Assembly (NCBI GenBank): GCA_039819165.1
Contig: JBCBSM010000001.1
Span: forward strand, 186,001 to 250,000
Source: Planctomycetota bacterium
GTDB lineage: Bacteria; Planctomycetota; Phycisphaerae; Phycisphaerales; UBA1924
Direction of reading: 5' to 3'
DNA: 64,000 nt
Part shown: positions 37,407 through 46,009 of the stretch, in pieces
Layout of the letters: the number at the start of each line of letters is the position of its first letter
Numbering within the stretch: the stretch's first letter is position 1
Notes under the pieces: generated by a model
What the model was told of the DNA's origin: nothing
The model's database searches: none
The model's input: only the letters and a program-made list of their open reading frames with translations
Translations under genes and position numbers: made by a program

Positions 37407-38923
37407 GGGCCGCCTCCTCGACCGGTCTGGGCCGAGCCCGTGGGCAGGCCCTTGCGCCGCCAGAGGTCGAGCAGCTTGTCGCGGGTGGTCGCCTGCCAGC
37501 GGGTGCCGTCGGGTCGGTCGGTGCCGAGGGGCGTGCCGTCGCGCTCGAAGAGCGTGATGGAGGCGGCCGCGTCCTCGCCGGCCGAGCCGAAGTCGGCGAC
37601 GAGCTGCCAGGCGGCGGCGCCATCGGCGGCGTCGAGCGCAAACCGCCGGAAGCGGATGCCGTCGTCACCTCCCGCGTAGGCGTAGAAGCCGTACTCCGCG
37701 GGCGCGCCCACGCCGACCAGCAGCTGGGGCAGCAGGTACAGCTCGACCTGCGACAGGTAGCCGCGGGGTGGCACCGCGGGCTTGAGCGTGTTGGAGATCG
37801 CGCCGCGGCGGGCGATGTTCATGTCGTCGCCCTGCCGCGACCCGTACTCGGTGGTCACCACGCGGCGCTCGCCGGCGGTGATGGCCGTCGAGGTGATCCA
37901 CGCCTCCTCGGTGCGGTCGTACGACAGGAAGCAGGTAGACCGCGTGTCGACGATGGTCCGCACGCCGCCGGCGCCGGGCGGATCGATCAGCCGGCCGTCG
38001 AGCTGCACCAGGAACCCGGGCCGCTGCTCGTCGGCGTTCCAGCTCTCGCGGTCGGTTTCTGGGTTGATCTCGCCGCGGAAGCCCTCCCAGGCACGGATGC
38101 GGCGGTAGCCCCGCTCCGTGGCGTCTGTGTCCAGGCCCGTGGACGCCGGGGTGTACAGCCGATCCCAGCGGCCATTGACGGCCTCGAGCGCCCGGGCGTA
38201 GTCGACCTGCCCGAGGTTGCCCAGCAGCGTCATGCCCGCCTCGATGGCCAGGGCGCGCTCGGCGGCGACGGTCGCGTTCGCAGTGAACCGCGCGGTGCCC
38301 AGCGAGGCGAGGTAGGCCAGCCGCGCCTCCCGCTGGTCCTCGGGTTCGCAGGTCAGGTCGAAGCTGACCATCTGGCCCGCGCCGGCGTCGATGAGGGTGT
38401 ACATGCGGATGCGCTCGCGGGCGTCGGCCCCCTCGGGGAAGGACACGTAGAACCGCGACGCCGGCCGCCCGCCGACGAGCAGCCCCGTCTCGCGGAGCAG
38501 CACGCGGGCGGCGTTGGTTTCGCGGCCGTCGTCGCCGTCCACTCGGTAGCCGGCCAGCAGCGTCTCGAGGATGCTCTCGGTCAGGTCGTCCACGAAGGTG
38601 CGACCGTCGGGCGACGGGCCCGCTCGCGCGGGCATGTCCACCCGCCGGGGCGGCGCCTGCACGATCAGGATCCAGCGGCCGTCGAAGGGCGAGACCTCGA
38701 TGGTGGGGATGTTGCCTCGGTCGGCCCGGAAGGAGGTGGCGTCGGCGGGGATGTCGGCCTGGAGGCCCACCTCTGGAAGCACCAGCGGCGTGTTGCCCAT
38801 GACGACGCTGCTGGGGCCGTCGGCCGCGTCCTGGGCGGCCGCCCCCGCATCCGTCGCGGCGCTGAGGACGGCCAGCGGCAGCCAGGCGATCAGCGGGCTC
38901 CATCGCGGGATCCGTGCGCGCAT
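37403..38923 (-). CDS. Secreted protein of unknown function
   Basis: A 506-residue exported protein. It has a signal peptide of about 30 residues (MRARIPRWSPLIAWLPLAVL...AQ), then a large mixed alpha/beta body without Cys pairs or recognisable motifs. Features that stand out are WILIVQAPPRR near residue 80, a fatty-acid-like amphipathic middle, and YLSQVELYLLPQLLVG late in the protein. AAAGGACG precedes the ATG. It overlaps ruvB by 4 bases and is probably co-transcribed with it, but I see no functional link. I do not recognise a family. Confidence 0.65.
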   Translation of the reverse strand: MRARIPRWSPLIAWLPLAVLSAATDAGAAAQDAADGPSSVVMGNTPLVLPEVGLQADIPADATSFRADRGNIPTIEVSPFDGRWILIVQAPPRRVDMPARAGPSPDGRTFVDDLTESILETLLAGYRVDGDDGRETNAARVLLRETGLLVGGRPASRFYVSFPEGADARERIRMYTLIDAGAGQMVSFDLTCEPEDQREARLAYLASLGTARFTANATVAAERALAIEAGMTLLGNLGQVDYARALEAVNGRWDRLYTPASTGLDTDATERGYRRIRAWEGFRGEINPETDRESWNADEQRPGFLVQLDGRLIDPPGAGGVRTIVDTRSTCFLSYDRTEEAWITSTAITAGERRVVTTEYGSRQGDDMNIARRGAISNTLKPAVPPRGYLSQVELYLLPQLLVGVGAPAEYGFYAYAGGDDGIRFRRFALDAADGAAAWQLVADFGSAGEDAAASITLFERDGTPLGTDRPDGTRWQATTRDKLLDLWRRKGLPTGSAQTGRGGGP

Positions 38924-39170
38924 CGTCGAGCGTCCTTTCTGCGGCGGCGGGCGTGCGGGCGGCTGCGGACCGTAGCGCGACGGACCGGCTGCCCGCCCGA
39001 TTGCGATATTCTGGAGTTGTACGCGGTTGACCGGGGGAGGTTGGCAACTATCCTTCCCTCCGCGCCGGTGGCGGGGCTTCGGCCCCTGGCGTGATGGGCA
39101 GCGTGATGGACGCCCCGGGGTCGTATCCCCCGGGTCTCCGGCACAGGTCTGGCAGGAGGTTGGCCGGCTC
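38924..39170. other. Divergent leader between a secreted protein gene and rpsJ
   Basis: These 247 bases must hold the S10 operon promoter and leader. A TATATT-like patch (GATATTCT near 39003) is the best -10 candidate. The downstream part is very GC-rich with several self-complementary stretches around GGGGCTTCGGCCCC (39074-39087, a perfect stem with TTCG-type loop) and CCCCGGGG. A structured leader for autoregulation is possible. I see no small gene. Confidence 0.45.
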
Positions 39171-39479
39171 ATGCAAGGCGGTCGCATTCGTATTCGGATG
39201 GAGGCGTACGACCACATCGCGCTCGACGCGTCGGCGCGCGAGATCGTGGATCACGCCAAGCGGACCAACGCTCGTGTCGCGGGCCCGGTGCCGCTGCCGA
39301 CCCGCATCGAGCGGTACACGGTGCTCCGCGGCCCGTTCATCGACAAGAAGAGCCGCGAGCAGTTCGAGATCCGCACGCACAAGCGGATCATCGACATCCA
39401 CGAGCCCAACGCCCGCACGGTCGAGGCGCTCAACCGGCTCGTCGTGCCCGCCGGCGTGTTCGTGAAGATCAAGGCCTAG
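39171..39479 (+). CDS. rpsJ: 30S ribosomal protein S10
   Basis: A 102-residue head protein of the small subunit and also NusE in antitermination. It has [55 protein letters not shown] and [16 protein letters not shown]. It is the first gene of the long ribosomal protein locus. AGGAGG is 13 bases upstream, rather far. A second-codon Gln-Gly-Gly lead replaces the usual short N-terminus. Confidence 0.97.
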   Translation: MQGGRIRIRMEAYDHIALDASAREIVDHAKRTNARVAGPVPLPTRIERYTVLRGPFIDKKSREQFEIRTHKRIIDIHEPNARTVEALNRLVVPAGVFVKIKA

Positions 39480-39516
39480 GGCGCCGCAAGGGCCAAGCGT
39501 AAGGAAGTCGCGGATC

Positions 39517-40230
39517 ATGCCACTCCCCGGTAAAGCCAGCAGCGACGTCGGCCTGATGGGCACCAAGGTCGGCATGACCCGCGTCTACACCGAGGCGGGC
39601 GTCTCGATCCCGGTGACGGCCATCGAGGTCGGGCCCTGCGTGGTCACCCAGATCCGCACGCCCGAGACCGACGGCTACTCGGCGGTGCAGATCGCCTTCG
39701 GCGACGCCAAGCCCCGTCGCGCCACCTTCCAGATGATGGGTCACGACGCCAAGGCCGGCACCGGACCCAAGCGCTTCCACGCCGAGCATCGCGTGGCCGA
39801 GGACGCCGCCGGCGAGTTCGAGCTGGGCCAGGAGCTCGGCGTCGACCGGATGCAGTCGGTCAAGTACATCGACGTGACCGCCACGAGCAAGGGCAAGGGC
39901 TTCGCCGGCACGATGAAGCGGCACAACTTCAAGGGCCTGCGGGCGAGCCACGGCGTCGAGCGGAAGCACCGCGCCCCGGGCTCCATCGGCGGCCACGCGA
40001 ACAACGCGGGCAAGAGCGGCCGCATCAAGAAGGGCAAGAAGATGAACGGCCAGATGGGCAGCGAACGGGTGACCGTGCGCAACCTGGAGGTCGTGCGGGC
40101 CGAGCCCGAGCGGAACCTGCTGCTGGTCAAGGGCGCGGTGCCCGGGGCCAACGGCTCGCTGGTGCACATCCGGCCATCGGTGCGGCTGCGGCCGACGCTG
40201 GCCAAGGCCCAGGCCGAGGCGGCCGGATGA
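39517..40230 (+). CDS. rplC: 50S ribosomal protein L3
   Basis: A 237-residue protein contacting the peptidyl transferase region. It has LMGTKVGMTRVYTEAGVSIP, a loop ending GSIGGHANNAG and KKGKKMNGQMGSERVTVRNL. At the site of E. coli Gln150, which PrmB methylates, this protein has Gly-His (GSIGGH instead of GSIGQN). AAGGAAG precedes the ATG. The next gene, rplD, is 291 bases away, a large gap for this operon. Confidence 0.97.
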   Translation: MPLPGKASSDVGLMGTKVGMTRVYTEAGVSIPVTAIEVGPCVVTQIRTPETDGYSAVQIAFGDAKPRRATFQMMGHDAKAGTGPKRFHAEHRVAEDAAGEFELGQELGVDRMQSVKYIDVTATSKGKGFAGTMKRHNFKGLRASHGVERKHRAPGSIGGHANNAGKSGRIKKGKKMNGQMGSERVTVRNLEVVRAEPERNLLLVKGAVPGANGSLVHIRPSVRLRPTLAKAQAEAAG

Positions 40231-40521
40231 GCGTGATTCGAGGATTCGTCGGACCGTCGGCGGCGTAAGCCGGCGGCCCGGCCCGGTCGGTCGCACGAGC
40301 GATACCGCCGGGCGAGGACAAGCAACGCGGGGCTCGCGGTCGCAACCGCGGGCCCCGAGGACGGACGGCCGAGTCTGATCCGAGTTCACCCCCGCCGGCC
40401 TCTTCGAGGTGTCGGCGGGGCCGACCCCCGGGCAACCGAGGGGCGGCCCGACAGGGGCGGACCGGTGCGGCGAGGATGGTCACCACGACGGTGGCCTCGA
40501 GAGGCGTCGGGAGCGAGCACG
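40231..40521 (+). promoter_or_regulatory. Structured gap between rplC and rplD
   Basis: The 291 bases encode no plausible protein. They can form at least two strong hairpins: 40328-40340 with 40345-40357 (13-base arms, one mismatch, loop CGCA), and 40390-40397 with 40413-40420, enclosing an inner CCTC/GAGG stem with a TTC loop. Neither has a T-run, so they are not terminators. In other bacteria L4 binds the S10 leader RNA to repress the operon. A similar role here is inference from position only. Confidence 0.45.
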
Positions 40522-41244
40522 ATGGATGTGCCGGTCTACAACATGCAGGGCGACGAGGTCGGCTCCATGCCGATCGATGAGGCCGTGCTGGGCGGGAAGG
40601 TCAACCCGCAGCTCATCAAGCAGGCGTACGTGCTCTACCACGCCAACCTCCGCCAGGGTTCGGCCCGGACGCGGGGCCGCGGCGAGATCAAGGGCTCGAC
40701 CCGCAAGATCTACAAGCAGAAGGGCACGGGCCGGGCCCGCCACGGCAACCGCAAGGCGCCGCAGTTCCGCAGCGGCGGCCACGCCCACGAGAAGAGCCGC
40801 GGCCGCGAGGGCTTCCGCCAGGCGATGCCCAAGAAGATGCGCCGCAAGGCCAACCTCAACGCGTTGCTGGCCAAGCTGGTCGACGGCGAGCTGAAGATCA
40901 TCGACAAGATCCAGCAGGACGCCCCGTCCACCAAGGGCATGGTCGCGATGCTCCAGGCTCTCGGCATCGATCGCACGGTGCTGCTGGCGCTGCCCGAGGG
41001 CTCGATCGACTGCAGGCTCAGCGCCCGCAACATCGACGACGTCACGCTGTGCCGCAGCGACCAGCTGACGGCGTGGAACCTGCTCAACCACCGCTACGTG
41101 ATCGTCGAGCGTGCCGAGCTCGAGGCCTACCTCGCCGGCCCGCACACCCAGACCGGAAAAGATGCCAAGATCGAGCCCCGCGGCCGCCAGCAGGATGGCG
41201 ACGCGGGGTCTTCGGTTGATGGACGCGATGGGGGGGCCGCCTGA
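40522..41244 (+). CDS. rplD: 50S ribosomal protein L4
   Basis: A 240-residue tunnel protein. It has the loop region RQGSARTRGRGEIKGSTRKI and QKGTGRARHGNRKAPQFRSG, then MPKKMRRKANLNALLAKL and the C-terminal NLLNHRYVIVERAELEAYL. A disordered C-terminal tail of about 25 residues (Gly, Asp, Gln-rich) is extra. The ATG at 40522 begins the conserved part; the frame is open upstream without sense. The stop overlaps the rplW start (TGATG). Confidence 0.96.
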   Translation: MDVPVYNMQGDEVGSMPIDEAVLGGKVNPQLIKQAYVLYHANLRQGSARTRGRGEIKGSTRKIYKQKGTGRARHGNRKAPQFRSGGHAHEKSRGREGFRQAMPKKMRRKANLNALLAKLVDGELKIIDKIQQDAPSTKGMVAMLQALGIDRTVLLALPEGSIDCRLSARNIDDVTLCRSDQLTAWNLLNHRYVIVERAELEAYLAGPHTQTGKDAKIEPRGRQQDGDAGSSVDGRDGGAA

Positions 41245-41522
41245 TGCATCCCAGCCAGGTCATCAAGAAGCCCATCATCACCGAGGCCAGCACCCAGACG
41301 ATGGCCGACGACAATCGCTATACGTTCCTCGTCGATCGGCGGGCCACCAAGACCGACGTCAAGCACGCCGTCGAGTCACTCTACGGCGTGAAGGTCACCG
41401 GCATCAACACCCAGGTCCGCAAGGGCAAGGTGCGTCGCCTGCGGTACGGCTACGTGCAGGAAGCGGCGACCAAGAAGGCCATCGTTCGGCTGAACGAGGG
41501 CCAGACCATCGACCTGTTCTAG
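41244..41522 (+). CDS. rplW: 50S ribosomal protein L23
   Basis: A 92-residue protein at the tunnel exit, docking site for trigger factor and SRP. It has VIKKPIITEASTQTMADDNR, YTFLVDRRATKTDVKHAVE and VRRLRYGYVQEAATKKAIV. The ATG overlaps the rplD stop by one base, which implies coupled translation. Confidence 0.95.
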   Translation: MHPSQVIKKPIITEASTQTMADDNRYTFLVDRRATKTDVKHAVESLYGVKVTGINTQVRKGKVRRLRYGYVQEAATKKAIVRLNEGQTIDLF

Positions 41523-41543
41523 GGCCCAGGGGAGAGCGCGCAC

Positions 41544-42404
41544 ATGGCCATCCGAGTCTACAAGCCGACCACGCCCGGGCGCCGCAACGCGTCGGTGAAC
41601 CTGCACGTCGAGGTCGACAAGAAGAAGCCCGAGAAGTCGCTGCTGGCCCCGCTGACCAAGACCGGCGGCCGCAACCACTCGGGCAAGATCACCGTCCGCG
41701 GCCGCGGTGGTGGCGCCAAGCGGATGTATCGCAAGATCGATTTCCGCCGCGGCGATCGCGACGGCATCGCGGGCACGGTCATCGGCATCGAGTACGACCC
41801 CAACCGCTCGAGCCACATCGCCCTGGTGGAGTACACCGACGGCGTGCGGCGCTACGTCATCGCACCCAAGGGGCTCAAGACGGGCATGCCGGTGCTCTCG
41901 TCGAGCGACGAGGCAATCGAGCCCAACGTCGGCAACTGCATGCCGCTGAAGTTCATCCCCACGGGCCTCGAGGTCCACTGCGTCGAGCTGCGGCCCGGCA
42001 AGGGCGGCCAGATGTGCCGCTCGGCGGGTTCGTCGGCGCGGCTGACCAACCGTGAGGGCCGCTACGCCACGCTGGTGCTGCCCTCGGGCGAGATCCGCCG
42101 CGTGCCCATCGAGTGCCGCGCCGTGATCGGCGTGGTGGGCAATTCGGACCACCAGCAGCGGCGGCTGGGCAAGGCCGGCCTGACGCGGCACCTGGGCCGC
42201 CGGCCCATCACCCGCGGCGTCGCCAAGAGCCACCACGCCCACCCGCTGGGCGGCGGCGAGGGCCGCAGCAAGGGCAACCGCACGCCGGTGAGCCCGACGG
42301 GCGTGGACGCCAAGGGCGGCGGCACCCGCAACAAGAAGCAGCACAGCACGCAGCTGATCATCCGCCGCCGCAAGAGCAAGCGGTACGGGCAGCTGTCGAA
42401 GTAG
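41544..42404 (+). CDS. rplB: 50S ribosomal protein L2
   Basis: A 286-residue protein near the peptidyl transferase centre. It has NHSGKITVRGRGGGAKRMYR, IEYDPNRSSHIALVEYTDG and the C-terminal GGTRNKKQHSTQLIIRRRKS. The nearly universal loop usually read as VDHPHGGGEGR is HAHPLGGGEGR here: the central His-Pro is kept, but the preceding Asp is Ala and the following His is Leu. GGGGAGA precedes the ATG. Confidence 0.96.
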   Translation: MAIRVYKPTTPGRRNASVNLHVEVDKKKPEKSLLAPLTKTGGRNHSGKITVRGRGGGAKRMYRKIDFRRGDRDGIAGTVIGIEYDPNRSSHIALVEYTDGVRRYVIAPKGLKTGMPVLSSSDEAIEPNVGNCMPLKFIPTGLEVHCVELRPGKGGQMCRSAGSSARLTNREGRYATLVLPSGEIRRVPIECRAVIGVVGNSDHQQRRLGKAGLTRHLGRRPITRGVAKSHHAHPLGGGEGRSKGNRTPVSPTGVDAKGGGTRNKKQHSTQLIIRRRKSKRYGQLSK

Positions 42405-42446
42405 GCCGTCGATGGGAACGCAGATGCACGCCAGGGAGCGCACGTC

Positions 42447-42734
42447 ATGAGTCGCAGCAGCTGGAAGGGCCCGTACGTCGACGAGAAGCTCTTCAAGAAG
42501 ATCATGAAGCAGGAAGAGGCGGGCGAGCGCGAGCCCATCAAGACCTGGGCCCGTCGCTGCACCATCGTTCCCGAGTTCGTGGGCCACACCTTCCAGGTGC
42601 ACAACGGCCGCGTCTTCAACGAGGTGTTCGTCACCGAGGACATGGTGGGCCACAAGCTCGGCGAGTTCTCGATCACCCGCACCTTCCGCGGGCACACGAA
42701 CAAGAAGGAAGGCATCAAGTCGGGCAAGAGGTAG
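42447..42734 (+). CDS. rpsS: 30S ribosomal protein S19
   Basis: A 95-residue protein of the 30S head that contacts S13 and the A-site tRNA region. It has [58 protein letters not shown] and [16 protein letters not shown]. Length and order match the family. Confidence 0.96.
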   Translation: MSRSSWKGPYVDEKLFKKIMKQEEAGEREPIKTWARRCTIVPEFVGHTFQVHNGRVFNEVFVTEDMVGHKLGEFSITRTFRGHTNKKEGIKSGKR

Positions 42735-42791
42735 CCCGCGGCGACGCAGCACACCGTGCGACGAGCCCCGATCCGCGATCAGGAGTGACCC

Positions 42792-43337
42792 GTGAGACTT
42801 CGGCACGACAGACTGAAAGCCCTGGCCGATGAGGCCGGCGCGACCGTCGAGACCCTCGCCGAGGCCGTCCGTCCGCTCGGACTGGCGGGCGACAAGGCCG
42901 ACTCGGCCGTCCGCAACTGGCTGGCGGGCCGGCCCAAGCCCACGTGCAAGGCCGCCCACATCCGGGCGCTGGCTCGCGCGGTCAACGCCGAGCCCCGCGA
43001 CATCGCCCGCTTCGTCAGCAAGGTCCGCGGGCACCGCGGCAGCACCCAGAAGGCGCGGCTCGTGGCCGACCTGATCCGCGGCAAGACCGTGGACGAGGCG
43101 CTCAACCTGCTGCACTTCAGCCAGAAGCGGGCGTCGGAGAATCTGTCCAAGGCGCTCAACGCCGCCATCGCCGACGCCGAGCAGGCCGACGCCGACGTGA
43201 CCGAGCTGTTCGTCTCCGAGAGCCGGGTCGACGAGGGCGCCCAGATCAAGCGGTTCCGTCCGAAGGACCGCGGCCGGGCGCACCCCATCATCAAGCAGAC
43301 CAGCCACATCACCGTGGGCGTCGAGGAGCGTGCCTAA
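42792..43337 (+). CDS. rplV: 50S ribosomal protein L22 with N-terminal XRE-like helix-turn-helix domain
   Basis: A 181-residue protein, about 70 longer than normal. From about residue 70 it is ordinary L22 (TQKARLVADLIRGKTVDEAL, QIKRFRPKDRGRAHPIIKQT, SHITVGVEERA), which lines the exit tunnel. Residues 1-70 (LKALADEAGATVETLAEAVR, then SAVRNWLAGRPKPTCKAAHI and RALARAVNAEPRDIARF) resemble the small DNA-binding XRE/lambda-repressor fold. The extension is built in: GTG at 42792 has AGGAG 7 bases upstream, and no ATG, GTG or TTG codon lies in frame before the L22 core. Its role is unknown. Confidence 0.92.
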   Translation: MRLRHDRLKALADEAGATVETLAEAVRPLGLAGDKADSAVRNWLAGRPKPTCKAAHIRALARAVNAEPRDIARFVSKVRGHRGSTQKARLVADLIRGKTVDEALNLLHFSQKRASENLSKALNAAIADAEQADADVTELFVSESRVDEGAQIKRFRPKDRGRAHPIIKQTSHITVGVEERA

Positions 43338-44044
43338 TGGGCCAGAAGATCCACCCATTCGGATTCCGCCTGGGCGTGACCGAGGCCCACCGCAGCCGCT
43401 GGTACGCCCCCAAGGCGATCTACGGCGAGCTTCTGGTCGAGGACCAGAAGATCCGTGAGTACCTCGACAAGCGGCTGAACCGCAACCCGGGCCGGCCGCA
43501 CGCCGCGGTGGCCGCCGTGGAGATCGAGCGGACCCGCGAGGAGCTGGTCGTGCTGGTGCGCACGGCCCGTCCGGGCGTGGTGATCGGGCCGAAGGGCGCC
43601 GAGGTCGAGCGGATGACCGAGGAGCTCCAGCTGATGACGGGCCGCAAGGTCCAGATCAAGATCCTGGAGATCAAGAACCCCGACCTGAGCGCCCAGCTGG
43701 TGGCGGCCAACATCGCCGAGCAGCTCAGCCGCCGCTCCAGCTTCCGCCGCGTCGTGAAGATGCGGGCCGAGGGCGTGATGCAGAACGGCGCCAAGGGCGT
43801 GAAGATCCAGATCTCGGGACGCCTGGGCGGGGCCGAGATGAGCCGCCGCCTCGACGTGCGTCTGGGCTCGCTGCCGCTGTCGACGCTGCAGGCCAACGTG
43901 GACTACGGCTTCGAGGAGGCCCGCACCGCCGCGGGCCGCATCGGCGTCAAGGTGTGGATCTACAAGGGCGAGTACCAGCAGCAGAACGAAGAAGAGACCT
44001 CGCGTGCCGCGGGCGCCCGCGTCCGCAGCCGGGGCCGCAGGTAG
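43337..44044 (+). CDS. rpsC: 30S ribosomal protein S3
   Basis: A 235-residue protein at the mRNA entry site with helicase-like action. It has MGQKIHPFGFRLGVTEAHRS, the KH domain TARPGVVIGPKGAEVERM, GVKIQISGRLGGAEMSR and ADYGFEEARTAAGRIGVK-type C-terminal region (here VDYGFEEARTAAGRIGVKVW). An Arg/Gln-rich tail ends it. The ATG overlaps the rplV stop (TAATG). Confidence 0.96.
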   Translation: MGQKIHPFGFRLGVTEAHRSRWYAPKAIYGELLVEDQKIREYLDKRLNRNPGRPHAAVAAVEIERTREELVVLVRTARPGVVIGPKGAEVERMTEELQLMTGRKVQIKILEIKNPDLSAQLVAANIAEQLSRRSSFRRVVKMRAEGVMQNGAKGVKIQISGRLGGAEMSRRLDVRLGSLPLSTLQANVDYGFEEARTAAGRIGVKVWIYKGEYQQQNEEETSRAAGARVRSRGRR

Positions 44045-44062
44045 GAAGGGCACGGGACCGCT

Positions 44063-44491
44063 ATGCCGCCATACAAGATCCCAAAGCGCGTCAAGTTCCG
44101 CAAGGAGTTCCGCCGCGTCCGCGACCGCAAGGCGACGCGGGGCAACTACGTGGCCTTCGGCGACTTCGGCCTGCAGGCGATGGAGGGCTGCTGGCTGAAG
44201 AGCAACGTGATCGAGGCCGGCCGCATCGCCGCCCAGCGGGTGCTCAAGCGCGAGGGCAAGCTGTACATCCGCGTGTTCCCCGACAAGCCGGTGAGCAAGA
44301 AGCCCCTCGAGCAGCGGATGGGCAAGGGCAAGGCCGACGTGGACTACTGGGCCGCGCGGGTCCGCCCCGGCACCATGCTCTACGAGCTGGCCGGCGTGCC
44401 CGAGGAGCAGGCACGCGAGGCCATGCGCCGCATGGCCATGAAGATGCCGGTCAAGTGCCGCTTCGTGAAGCGGCGGACGACGGTGGGTTGA
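44063..44491 (+). CDS. rplP: 50S ribosomal protein L16
   Basis: A 142-residue protein near the A-site tRNA elbow. It has PKRVKFRKEFRRVRDRKATR, FGDFGLQAMEGCWLKSNVIE, AGRIAAQRVLKREGKLYIRV and MGKGKADVDYWAARVRPGT. GGAAGG precedes the ATG. Confidence 0.96.
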   Translation: MPPYKIPKRVKFRKEFRRVRDRKATRGNYVAFGDFGLQAMEGCWLKSNVIEAGRIAAQRVLKREGKLYIRVFPDKPVSKKPLEQRMGKGKADVDYWAARVRPGTMLYELAGVPEEQAREAMRRMAMKMPVKCRFVKRRTTVG

Positions 44492-44552
44492 ACGGGTGGA
44501 CCGGTGGCGGGGGCGCCCCGATGCGGGTGGCCCAGGATTCGGAGATTGTGCG

Positions 44553-44756
44553 ATGACCGGCGAAGACGTCCGCAAGCTGGAGAACAGCGAGATCCAGGCC
44601 GAATTGGTCCGCCTGCGCAAGCGGCTGTTCACCCTCCGCGTCCAGGCGACCACCGAGAAGGTGGAGGACAACAGCGAGTTCGGCAAGGTCCGCAAGGACA
44701 TCGCCCGCCTGCTGACCGAGCGCAGCTCGAGGCTGCAGGCGGCCAATGCCGGCTAG
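44553..44756 (+). CDS. rpmC: 50S ribosomal protein L29
   Basis: A 67-residue helical hairpin at the tunnel exit. It has KLENSEIQAELVRLRKRLFT and EFGKVRKDIARLLTERSSR. The ATG at 44553 is chosen because family similarity starts there; the upstream in-frame stretch is not conserved. No good Shine-Dalgarno is visible. Confidence 0.93.
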   Translation: MTGEDVRKLENSEIQAELVRLRKRLFTLRVQATTEKVEDNSEFGKVRKDIARLLTERSSRLQAANAG

Positions 44757-44841
44757 CGGAATTCGGGACGGTTCTGGAGCGAGCACGCAACCGGGTACGG
44801 GACGCATCGGAGCACACCGTGGCACACGAGAACATCCACGC

Positions 44842-45132
44842 ATGAGCGAGCACACCACCAACACCGCGACGGCCGGGGACAAGGCCAAGGGCGCCCGCGT
44901 CGGGGAGGTCACCTCGGCCGCCCGCGACAAGACCATCAAGGTCGTCGTCAGCTACGTGGCGAGGCACCCCAAGTACGGCAAGTACGTCCGCCGCCGCACG
45001 GTGCTGCACGCCCACGACGAGGACAACGCCGCCCGCGTGGGCGACCGCGTGGAGGTCGTGCCGTGCCGGCCCATGAGCAAGACCAAGTCGTGGCGCCTGT
45101 CCCGCGTCGTGCGGCAGCAGCCGGCGGACTGA
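44842..45132 (+). CDS. rpsQ: 30S ribosomal protein S17
   Basis: A 96-residue 16S-binding protein. It has [40 protein letters not shown] and [21 protein letters not shown] Thr/Ala-rich lead of about 17 residues precedes the first strand. The preceding 85 bases after rpmC are non-coding. Confidence 0.95.
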   Translation: MSEHTTNTATAGDKAKGARVGEVTSAARDKTIKVVVSYVARHPKYGKYVRRRTVLHAHDEDNAARVGDRVEVVPCRPMSKTKSWRLSRVVRQQPAD

Positions 45133-45190
45133 CCGCCCCGCGGATCCGGGGCACCACCCCGGGCCGCACGAAAGGATCCGGAGCGCAGCA

Positions 45191-45577
45191 ATGCTTCAGC
45201 AGGAATCACGATGCGAGGTGGCGGATAACTCGGGCGCGAAGATCGCCTACGTCATCCGCGTCTACGGCCGGACGAGCGCCAGCGGCCACAACACCCGCCC
45301 CGCGGCGGGCGTGGGCGATCGCGTGCTGGTGTCGGTCAAGAAGGCGCTGCCGGGCGCGGACGTCAAGCCGGGCGACATGTCCAAGGCCGTCGTCGTCCGC
45401 ACGAAGAAGAACACCCGCCGGGCCGACGGCTCGTACGTCAAGTTCGACAGCAACGCGGTGGTGCTGATCAACCCCGAGGGCAACCCGCGGGGCACCCGCA
45501 TCTTCGGGCCCGTCGCCCGCGAGCTGCGCGAGAAGAACTACATGAAGATCGTTTCGCTCGCTCCGGAGGTGGTGTGA
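45191..45577 (+). CDS. rplN: 50S ribosomal protein L14
   Basis: A 128-residue protein at the subunit interface. It starts [17 protein letters not shown] (family [14 protein letters not shown]), then [35 protein letters not shown] and [20 protein letters not shown]. An insert of a few residues follows the second strand. The stop overlaps the rplX ATG (TGATG). Confidence 0.96.
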   Translation: MLQQESRCEVADNSGAKIAYVIRVYGRTSASGHNTRPAAGVGDRVLVSVKKALPGADVKPGDMSKAVVVRTKKNTRRADGSYVKFDSNAVVLINPEGNPRGTRIFGPVARELREKNYMKIVSLAPEVV

Positions 45578-45936
45578 TGCCTAGGCACGTCCGCAAGGGG
45601 GACCAGGTCGTGGTCACCGCCGGCGACCACAAGGGCAAGACCGGCGAGGTCATGCGGGTCGATGTCGCCCGCGACCGCGTCTACGTCAAGGGCCTGAACC
45701 TCCGCACCCGCAACGTCAAGCCCACGCGGCTCAATCCGCAGGGCGGGCAGGTGACCAAGGAGGCCCCGTTCCACTTGTCCAACGTCAGCCCCATGGCGGG
45801 CGGCAAGCCGACGCGGGTCCGCTTCGAGACCGACGGCGAGGGCCGCAAGAAGCGGGTCGCGGTCCGCACGGGCGAGACGCTCGCGGTGGTCGCCCGCCGC
45901 AAGGACGGCGAGACCGCCACGAAGGACACGCTGTAG
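45577..45936 (+). CDS. rplX: 50S ribosomal protein L24
   Basis: A 119-residue assembly initiator protein. It has the KOW motif KGDQVVVTAGDHKGKTGEV, then VYVKGLNLRTRNVKP and PFHLSNVSPM. The ATG at 45577 overlaps the rplN stop and has GGAGGTGG upstream; nearby GTG codons are less likely starts. Confidence 0.95.
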   Translation: MPRHVRKGDQVVVTAGDHKGKTGEVMRVDVARDRVYVKGLNLRTRNVKPTRLNPQGGQVTKEAPFHLSNVSPMAGGKPTRVRFETDGEGRKKRVAVRTGETLAVVARRKDGETATKDTL

Positions 45937-46009
45937 GCACCGGGAACCAACCGGGAACCAGAGGAATCGGGACCACCTCCGAAGTCCAGCACGACGCACG
46001 AGAGCAGCC

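Noticed and set aside
45572-45576. GTG codons as start of L24
   Set aside because: They lie inside the L14 coding end. The ATG at 45577, overlapping the L14 stop and following GGAGG, is the better start.
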